Positions 58,179-64,000 of a stretch of 64,000 bases of DNA are shown here, piece after piece. The notes beneath the pieces are model-generated. The model had not been told where the DNA came from, did no database searches, and saw only the letters and a list, made by a program, of their open reading frames with translations. The position numbers were made by a program, and so were the translations under genes. Source of the stretch: Acetobacter sp. (GTDB lineage Bacteria; Pseudomonadota; Alphaproteobacteria; Acetobacterales; Acetobacteraceae); the NCBI GenBank assembly GCA_017413025.1, contig JAFPVE010000011.1, forward strand, positions 142,011 through 206,010, in the 5' to 3' direction. Position 1 is the stretch's first letter. Each line of letters begins with the position of its first letter.

Positions 58179-58722
58179 TTAATGAGTTGATATTTTTTGT
58201 ACGTATTCAGCCTGCCAATCTTTCCCTCCGTCTTGAGTAAACAGATATACTGCCGACGGCGAGCCGATCGTTGGTTGAATTACAGAAGGTGCTGGCACCG
58301 TATGACCTTGGTTATCTACAAACGTTATATTCATAGAAAAAGGTATATTTAAAGTAAACTGTGCATAACCTTGCACAGCAAAGACTAAAGCAATAGCCGA
58401 AACTTTTTCTACTTTCGCAGCCGGCATTAAAGTTTGTAAATTGACAGATGACTGCGCAGGTGGTGAAATAACAGCCGGATCCGGATAGCTCAACGGAGCA
58501 ATTATAAATGCCGTACAAGCTGTCGGCGGTGGGTTGTTACCCCCAATATATGAAGGAAAAAAGCTAAAAAAAGCTGGTAATATATCACATCCATCACCAT
58601 TAACAACACGCCGAATAATTTGTGTATTATTGGCTTGGTTAATTTCTGCACATTGTGCACTGCCCCCCCCCCGCAACAATCATGCTCCACAACACGATAA
58701 ACGCCACAATAATTTTACGCAT
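58179..58722 (-). CDS. exported protein with poly-G tract in its signal peptide, out of frame as sequenced
   Basis: From ATG 58722 (AAGGAA seven bases upstream) the frame encodes MRKIIVAFIVLWSMIVA, a good signal peptide, enters a run of ten Gs and stops ten codons later. The body of the protein is in another frame, open from 58679 to 58179: SAQCAEINQANNTQIIRR onward, about 160 residues. With nine Gs the two join exactly, giving a secreted protein of 180 residues cleaved near SAQ. The mature part is rich in Ser, Pro and Val and has a few cysteines; family not recognised. The state shown is OFF. Confidence 0.7.
58663..58672. repeat. C10 (G10 on the coding strand) homopolymer in a signal peptide
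   Basis: Ten C on the + strand, the longest C/G run in the window. It lies at codons 17-20 of the leftward exported protein, and its length sets whether the mature protein is in frame. Confidence 0.95.
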
Positions 58723-58955
58723 AGAAAATTCCTTATTAAAAGTGAAACAGCAAGTAACGAAAACACTATATAAACTTTTAATAAAAAGACAAAGGCAATT
58801 TTTATAGTTATCTTTACCCTTTTTCTTATACAACTTTTTATACAGCAATCCCTCTCACCTCTCTTCTCTCATATTTCTACTTGAGGAGAAAAACAGGTTA
58901 TAATATACTGTTAGTTTCCAAATATATTTCTTAAACAATATAAGGTGCCTCTCAT

Positions 58956-59558
58956 ATGAAGTGGACAGAGAAAGTTGTTGAACAATTAAAACAATTATGG
59001 GCAGACGATCTTTCAACGGCGGAAATTGGTCGTCGTTTGAATATGACAAAAAATGCCGTTATTGGCAAAGCTCATAGACTTGGACTCTCTTCTCGCCCTT
59101 CCCCTATCCGAAAAGCGACGAAAGCTAACCCCCTTACACCAACCACACCAAAAAAAACAACCCCATCCAAAAAAACACAGGCAACACAAACACATCGTTC
59201 TTCTAACACACGTCATACGCAACCAAGTAATTCTCCGCCTATTTCTCCCATTGTTACAAAACCTCAACCAAAAACAAATTCACCTACCTCCGTTGAAAAA
59301 CCCCTTACACGCAAGAAAAAATCTTCCCCGCCTCCTAGTTCTGTTTCGAAAAGTAAAATAGGAAAAAACACCGTTTTAGAGACAGAGTTCTCCAAACGAC
59401 ACAGTCCTACATGCTGTTGGCCTTTAGGGGAACCTGGAACACCAGAATTTCACTTTTGTGGGGCACCTCCTTTATCTGGTAAGCCTTATTGCGAAAAACA
59501 TTGCCAGATCGCTTATGTACGACTCCGTCCTCGCGGAAGTCGTGAAAGTAAACCTTAG
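58956..59558 (+). CDS. gcrA: GcrA cell-cycle regulator
   Basis: 200 residues. The N-terminal DNA-binding part is WTEKVVEQLKQLWADDLSTAEIGRRL, then MTKNAVIGKAHRLGLSSRPSPI, the family signature; the middle is a long Thr/Pro/Lys-rich linker, and the C-terminus has CCWPLGEPGTPEFHFCGAPP and YCEKHCQIAY, the cysteine-containing sigma-interacting domain. GcrA acts with CcrM methylation (GAnTC) to time alphaproteobacterial cell-cycle genes. Confidence 0.96.
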   Translation: MKWTEKVVEQLKQLWADDLSTAEIGRRLNMTKNAVIGKAHRLGLSSRPSPIRKATKANPLTPTTPKKTTPSKKTQATQTHRSSNTRHTQPSNSPPISPIVTKPQPKTNSPTSVEKPLTRKKKSSPPPSSVSKSKIGKNTVLETEFSKRHSPTCCWPLGEPGTPEFHFCGAPPLSGKPYCEKHCQIAYVRLRPRGSRESKP

Positions 59559-59654
59559 CCTTTTCCGACTGTCTCTCCCTCAATAGAACACTCAAGAGGA
59601 CAAGAAAACGAGGAAACCAGAAAAGTGTAGTTCCCTTAAAATCCTACAAACAAC

Positions 59655-60218
59655 TTATTCCGCAAGAGAATCTTGTTTCTTAACTGGTTTTGATAAGACA
59701 GATCTCGATTGTTCTTCTGAATCAGCCTTTTTCTTATCTAGCATTTCAAGCTGCCCTGTAACCTGTCCCCCATCGTCAATTTTTAATCGATGGCATGCCG
59801 CTTTCCCAACTAAATGCCCTGTACAACATATCGTAAGAATCCCATGAGCGGTCAGTCCTCCCTCAAAAGTACCGGCAATTTCAGCATCTTCGACATCTCC
59901 ATCACCACGAAAAACACCCCCTGCCATTATCACTAATTCTTTAACATGAACAAGTTCAGACTCAACAACGCCTTCAATAACAAGGCGCTCAACATCCTGT
60001 ATCGTGCCTTTAATACTTATACCATGACCAACGACCAAAATCCTTTGATCTTTTTCTTTACGCACAGGCAAGAGAGACGACACCCCAGCACGTGTGCCTC
60101 CTTGTGCTGTTGTCACACTCCCAGAAACATGGGAAGAACTCGTAGAAGATACTGTATTACGTTCGATCATTGAAGAATTTCCTGTACAGTTAAAATTAAA
60201 AATACTTGCTTGTTCCAT
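59655..60218 (-). CDS. bactofilin
   Basis: 187 residues from ATG 60218. The central DUF583 beta-helix has repeated patterns such as ILVVGHGISIKGTI, VERLVIEGVVES, VIMAGGVFRGDGDVEDAEIAG and LTICCTGHLVGKA, flanked by disordered ends. Bactofilins self-assemble into non-polar filaments that guide envelope shape or polar structures. The specific role here is unknown. No M23 peptidase gene is next to it. Confidence 0.9.
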   Translation of the reverse strand: MEQASIFNFNCTGNSSMIERNTVSSTSSSHVSGSVTTAQGGTRAGVSSLLPVRKEKDQRILVVGHGISIKGTIQDVERLVIEGVVESELVHVKELVIMAGGVFRGDGDVEDAEIAGTFEGGLTAHGILTICCTGHLVGKAACHRLKIDDGGQVTGQLEMLDKKKADSEEQSRSVLSKPVKKQDSLAE

Positions 60219-60224
60219 GAGCAC

Positions 60225-60551
60225 TAAAACGGTAACAGAAGAAATTTTCTCCCTCTATCACGCTCTTTTAATGAAGCCATCATCACACCAAAGAAAGATC
60301 AACCAACAACAGACAAAAACGCGATAATATTTTTACCCACCATCGATCTTTTAGTTATAGTTACAATACCTTAAAAAGAAAACTTTAGCTCTTTACCGCT
60401 CTACTTTTATAACATACGCACGTAACAAGTTTACAGGAAAAACTGATGAAGACTTTATGAGTAATTATGAAACGTTTGCTTTTTTATAAAAATGCGTTAA
60501 TAAATTATTGGTTTCATCGTTTTTTAGATTAACAAATTATCCCTGATACCC
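60225..60551. other. 327-bp gene-free stretch
   Basis: Between the bactofilin gene and the divergent kinase gene. AT-rich; no supported ORF, tRNA or clear terminator. It probably contains both promoters. Confidence 0.5.
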
Positions 60552-61550
60552 ATGACGCATCAAAACAAAAAATATGATATTCTCGGTATTGGTAACGCGA
60601 TCACAGATATTCTTACCAAAGTAGAACTTTCTTTTTTAGAAAAACAAGGACTCACACAAGGAAGCATGACTCTTATTGATGCAAGCCGCGCCAAAGAGTT
60701 AGAAGCCCTCTTAACACCTGAACATATTATGGGAGGTGGATCTGTTGCTAATACTTGTATCGTCGCAGCACAACTTGGCGCTCGTGTTGCCTATTTAGGT
60801 AAAATCGCGCGTGACGATGCAGGACAAAAATTTGCCTATGATATGCAAAACAATAATGTTGATTTTCCATCTCAACCTTTGAACACCCAAGTCTTTGATA
60901 ATTTACCCACAGCACGTTGTATTGTCATGATTACACCTGATGGGCAAAGAACCATGGCAACCTATTTAGGTGCATGTACCTGTTTTACACCTGACGATGT
61001 TATAGAAGAGGAAATTGCAAGAGCGAGTATTCTCTATCTTGAGGGATATTTATTTGATCCCCCCCACGCGCAAGAGGCTTTTCGTAGAGCGGCTTCCATA
61101 GCTCATAAATACGGGAGACAAGTTGCTTTATCGCTTTCAGATCCTTTTTGTGTTGGACGTCATCGTGCCGCATTTTTAGATCTCGTCAAAAATCACATTG
61201 ATATTCTTTTTGCCAACGAAGATGAAATTTGTGCTCTTTACGTAACAGAAAGCTTTGAAAAAGCCGCTCATTGTACGGCACAAGATACAACCCTTGCTGC
61301 TCTTACCCGTTCTGCTTTAGGCAGTGTTATTATACACAAAGGTCAATTCACACCTATCTCCCCTATCCCGACTCAAGTTGTTGATAGCACAGGTGCCGGA
61401 GACGCCTACGCTGCGGGATTCATGGTAGGGCTGACATCAGGGCGTACACTGCCAGAATGCGGCCGTATTGGCTCTGTTGCAGCCTCTGAAATTATTTCTC
61501 ACTATGGGGCACGCCCTTTGACCAATCTTTGGTATGAAATGGGGTTTTAA
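60552..61550 (+). CDS. PfkB-family nucleoside (adenosine-like) kinase
   Basis: 332 residues. Ribokinase signatures: MGGGSVANTCIVAAQLGARVAYLGKI near residue 60 and the catalytic DSTGAGDAYAAGFMVGL near 278 with the base Asp. The N-terminal IGNAITDI and the YLEGYLFDPP segment are those of the adenosine kinase-like branch. It likely phosphorylates adenosine or a related sugar compound; substrate is inferred. Confidence 0.88.
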   Translation: MTHQNKKYDILGIGNAITDILTKVELSFLEKQGLTQGSMTLIDASRAKELEALLTPEHIMGGGSVANTCIVAAQLGARVAYLGKIARDDAGQKFAYDMQNNNVDFPSQPLNTQVFDNLPTARCIVMITPDGQRTMATYLGACTCFTPDDVIEEEIARASILYLEGYLFDPPHAQEAFRRAASIAHKYGRQVALSLSDPFCVGRHRAAFLDLVKNHIDILFANEDEICALYVTESFEKAAHCTAQDTTLAALTRSALGSVIIHKGQFTPISPIPTQVVDSTGAGDAYAAGFMVGLTSGRTLPECGRIGSVAASEIISHYGARPLTNLWYEMGF

Positions 61551-61593
61551 CACCTTTCATAACACAAGCCCGTTTACGGTTAACGATACCTAG

Positions 61594-62808
61594 TTATACC
61601 CTTTCGCTATCGTTTATAGGTAGGCGAATTATTTGACTGTCTCGCATTGTTAAAGCAACCTGTCCCTTACATAAGGCAGCTGCCTCCTGACCAAAGATAT
61701 GATATCGCCATTTTGTAAAAATAGATGGTGCGCAGTCTGGATTAAGGGCTAAAATTTCTAAATCTTCTTGCGATGCAACAAGTGTTGGCGCCACACCGTG
61801 CCTCTCACAACAAATCATTAATAATACTTTTAACATCGCCACACGCGGAGAAATTTCTTTAAGAGTCTCTTGACTATGCCTTTTAGGTAAACACGGCAAC
61901 TCCGCCTCAGGTAAGGCTAAAACCTCATGAACAGCGTCTAATAAATCCCGTTCAATATGCTCATAATTTTTAGATATTCTCGATATGCCCCGTACTCTTG
62001 CTAACGCTTCCCGCGTTTTTGGAAGAGTAGCAGCTATTTCTAACAAACTCTCGTCACGAATAAGGTGTTGGCGTGGAACATTTAATCGTTGTGCTTCTCG
62101 TTCACGCAGAGCCGCAATAGCACGTAAAACACCTAATGTACGTCGATTCCCTCCACGTACACGCAAGCGTTCCCATTGACGTTCTGGATCTTGAATAAAT
62201 GTTTCAACTTTTTCCAGCTCTGCCATTTCAGAAGCGATCCACGTTAATCGCCCTTTATGCTCTAACGTCTCTCTTAACTTTTCATAAACTAATCGTAACC
62301 ATGTCACATCGCCAGCCGCATAAAAAAGTTGTGCTTCTGACAAGGGACGTGCAGACCAATCGGTAAAACGTTGGCTTTTGTCAACAAACACACCAAGTAA
62401 TGATTTCACAAGAGCATCATAACCAACTTGTTCTCCAAATCCGGTAACCATTGCCGCAATTTGTGTATCAAAAACAGGTGTTGGCAACCTCTGAAAGAGA
62501 CGAAGAAAAATTTCTAAATCTTGTCGCGCAGCATGGAAAACTTTCAAGACATGGGGCGCAAATAAAAGATCTGCAAGTGGTGTAAGATTAATGCCGTCTG
62601 CTTGTGTATCAATAAGAACAACGCTTTTTTCTCCTGCAATTTGAACCAAACACAACTGTGGCCAATATGTTTGCCCACGAATAAATTCAGTATCCACCGT
62701 TATATAAGACTCTTGATAAAACGGGGTAAGAGCTTCTTCCAATTCCCGAGTCGTACTTATAAGATGCGGAGAGGGGAAAACATTACGACAAAAATTAGTC
62801 ACACTCAC
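61594..62808 (-). CDS. rnd: ribonuclease D
   Basis: 404 residues. The 3'-5' exonuclease DEDD motifs are visible: VDTEFIRG, VFHAARQDLEIF, FDTQIAAM and FYAAGDVTWL (Asp). An HRDC domain follows, containing VLRAIAALREREAQRLNVPR. It trims tRNA and other structured RNA ends. Start is GTG at 62808. It converges with the kinase gene. Confidence 0.95.
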   Translation of the reverse strand: MSVTNFCRNVFPSPHLISTTRELEEALTPFYQESYITVDTEFIRGQTYWPQLCLVQIAGEKSVVLIDTQADGINLTPLADLLFAPHVLKVFHAARQDLEIFLRLFQRLPTPVFDTQIAAMVTGFGEQVGYDALVKSLLGVFVDKSQRFTDWSARPLSEAQLFYAAGDVTWLRLVYEKLRETLEHKGRLTWIASEMAELEKVETFIQDPERQWERLRVRGGNRRTLGVLRAIAALREREAQRLNVPRQHLIRDESLLEIAATLPKTREALARVRGISRISKNYEHIERDLLDAVHEVLALPEAELPCLPKRHSQETLKEISPRVAMLKVLLMICCERHGVAPTLVASQEDLEILALNPDCAPSIFTKWRYHIFGQEAAALCKGQVALTMRDSQIIRLPINDSERV

Positions 62809-62920
62809 ACGATATTCCTAACAAAACACATGACTTCGTTAAAATATGCACAAAAAACTTAATAGAGACTATAAACTCTAAAACAAAAATAAAATTTTTA
62901 ATAACAGGGGGAATATAGAT

Positions 62921-63391
62921 ATGACTCTCACAAAAAACGACACTCAAAATCTCACACAGCTTGGTCAAAAAGTTTCTGTACCTTCTTGTCCGGAAGAAGC
63001 CGTTCTTGAACGGATTGCTAACCCTCATCCGGGAAAATCTTACATGGTACGTTTTACAGCACCAGAATTTACCTCTCTTTGTCCCATTACGAGCCAACCT
63101 GATTTTGCCCATATTATTATTGACTATGTCCCTAATGATTGGATCATTGAAAGCAAGTCGCTTAAACTCTATCTCACGAGTTTTCGTAACCATGGTGCTT
63201 TCCATGAAGCATGTACCCTGACAATCGCTACAACACTTGTGGAACGACTCGCCCCTCTATGGCTTCGCATTGGTGCCTATTGGTACCCCCGAGGCGGTAT
63301 CCCCATTGATGTTTTTTGGCAAACTTCTAGCCCCCCAAAAGACGTTTGGATTGCAAAACAAAAAGTACCCCCTTACCGTGGACGTGGCTAA
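62921..63391 (+). CDS. queF: NADPH-dependent 7-cyano-7-deazaguanine reductase
   Basis: 156-residue short QueF of the T-fold family: reduces preQ0 to preQ1 for queuosine. Nucleophile Cys in [19 protein letters not shown] near residue 56; signature [21 protein letters not shown] near 83-103. AGGGGGA precedes the ATG. No other queuosine gene is in the window. Confidence 0.96.
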   Translation: MTLTKNDTQNLTQLGQKVSVPSCPEEAVLERIANPHPGKSYMVRFTAPEFTSLCPITSQPDFAHIIIDYVPNDWIIESKSLKLYLTSFRNHGAFHEACTLTIATTLVERLAPLWLRIGAYWYPRGGIPIDVFWQTSSPPKDVWIAKQKVPPYRGRG

Positions 63392-63438
63392 TATTACCTA
63401 TTACCGGCTTTTTCTAAACTCAAAGAACATCCCCCAAA

Positions 63439-63480
63439 AAATTTAATTAAGTTTCATTAAATTTAACATTTATTTTTTTA
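63439..63480 (+). terminator. AT-rich hairpin after queF, possible terminator
   Basis: AAATTTAAT (63439-63447) and ATTAAATTT (63456-63464) form a perfect 9-bp stem with an 8-base loop, followed a few bases later by a run of seven Ts. The stem has no G or C, so its strength is doubtful. Confidence 0.4.
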
Positions 63481-63542
63481 CTTGCTTTTTCTTTTTCAAA
63501 AGATTACTTTTATCCAAGCTTTTGCCAATGAAGGCATCATTA

Positions 63543-63550
63543 CCCCCCCC
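63543..63550. repeat. C8 homopolymer upstream of the outer-membrane protein gene
   Basis: Eight Cs end about 45 bases before the likely -10 box (63596) and about 76 bases before the start codon. They sit next to an inverted repeat (TTATCA/TGATAA, 63551-63565), which could be an operator. Confidence 0.9.
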
Positions 63551-63595
63551 TTATCATTTTGATAAAGGTGAGGATGTGGGTCTCTTTTTAAGTTG

Positions 63596-63601
63596 TATAA
63601 T
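63596..63601 (+). promoter_or_regulatory. probable -10 box of the outer-membrane protein gene
   Basis: TATAAT stands at 63596-63601, about 25 bases before the start codon. No clear -35 hexamer lies at 16-18 bases spacing, so an activator or the upstream inverted repeat may be needed. Confidence 0.45.
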
Positions 63602-63626
63602 TATAATTAAGGAGACTTCTCAATCA

Positions 63627-64000
63627 TGCGCTTACGCTTGCGTTCTTTCCTGCTGACTTCCGCTTTAACTTTTGCTCCTACACTTGCCTCCGCCACTACC
63701 ATCTCCGGGCTCTATGTCGACGGCGGCGCTGGCTATAACGAAGTGCAAGACCAACACGTCCACGCCAATAGCTCAGCAAATGGCGACGTTGTGCCTAAAT
63801 TCTCCGTCAACCACGGTACAGGCTATACAGGTTTCGGCGCTGTCGGCTGGGGTTTTGGCAATGGCTTACGCGTCGAAGCCGAAGGGCTTTATAACTTCTC
63901 TCATGATGACTATGCTTCTTCTGAAAGATATACCTCTTACGAAGAACATACCTCTATTGAGAAAAATCCTGCATGGAAGGCAAATAAAGTAGATGCGACC
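63627..64000 (+). CDS. outer-membrane beta-barrel protein, N-terminal part (partial)
   Basis: 125 codons before the window ends. Signal peptide (SFLLTSALTFAPTLASA, cleavage likely after ASA), then SGLYVDGGAGYNEVQDQ and GYTGFGAVGWGFGNGLRVEAEGLYN, alternating strands of the OmpA-like/porin-type barrel family. AAGGAGA precedes the ATG. Codon use is distinctly GC-richer than in neighbouring exported proteins, typical of a highly expressed gene. The poly-C run upstream may vary its expression. Confidence 0.82.

Noticed and set aside
39067-61060. Seven-base C/G runs in hisH, nadE and the kinase gene as phase-variable sites
   Set aside because: These runs lie inside intact core genes with correct frames; seven is too common to claim.
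62809-62920. preQ1 riboswitch before queF
   Set aside because: The short leader lacks the preQ1-I loop and tail pattern; only a strong ribosome site is seen.

Overview
The window looks like a chromosomal segment of a low-GC (roughly 40% by eye) alphaproteobacterium of the acetic-acid-bacteria type (Acetobacteraceae). The basis is family content rather than any database match: a hopanoid cluster (hpnL, hpnA, hpnC-D-E, shc, hpnG), a GcrA cell-cycle regulator, a UPF0260 protein, a CHCC zinc-finger protein, SpeH-type AdoMet decarboxylase with SpeE, and a DUF1656/HlyD/NodT export set. No rRNA, CRISPR array, IS element or intact prophage was seen. Three tRNAs are present (Leu-UAA, Gly-GCC, Arg-CCG).

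Layout. 1-3000: the start of a WYL-type winged-helix regulator running off the left edge, methylthioadenosine phosphorylase, and a frameshifted dynamin-like GTPase. 3000-13000: tyrA and hpnL facing left, then the hopanoid operon facing right. HpnD, HpnC and HpnE make squalene, Shc cyclises it, and HpnG processes adenosylhopane; hpnB and hpnH are not here. 13000-18600: a drug/aromatic export set without its FUSC pump, a holin-like membrane protein, UPF0260, tRNA-Leu and a small split membrane gene. 18600-24000: clpB behind a heat-shock-type promoter, hfq, and a histidine-rich CHAP protein. 24000-30400: spermidine synthesis (speH, speE) and the glycine cleavage genes gcvT-gcvH-gcvP, both with structured leaders. 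30600-33100: three related exported proteins with heptad-repeat inserts. 33100-42000: SDR, UbiH-like hydroxylase, HIT protein, hisB-H-A-F-E and nadE. 42000-45900: tRNA-Gly followed by a TdeIII-like restriction-modification pair whose nuclease is frameshifted. 45900-64000: mainly housekeeping genes (dsbD, serS, tatC, tatB, SPOR, argS, dgt, erpA, xth, gcrA, bactofilin, nucleoside kinase, rnd, queF), ending in a partial outer-membrane barrel protein.

The most unusual signal is a set of long poly-C/poly-G tracts (10, 9, 9 and 8 bases). Two lie inside secretion signals of exported proteins, where tract length sets the reading frame. One precedes an outer-membrane protein gene and one lies between hpnE and shc. 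Together with single-base frameshifts confined to accessory genes, while every long core gene is intact, this suggests slipped-strand phase variation of surface or exported proteins. To my knowledge this has not been described in this group. Sequencing error at homopolymers is the main alternative. The metabolic genes connect: SpeE releases methylthioadenosine, which the mtnP product recycles, and the PfkB kinase near the right end may return adenosine to the nucleotide pool.
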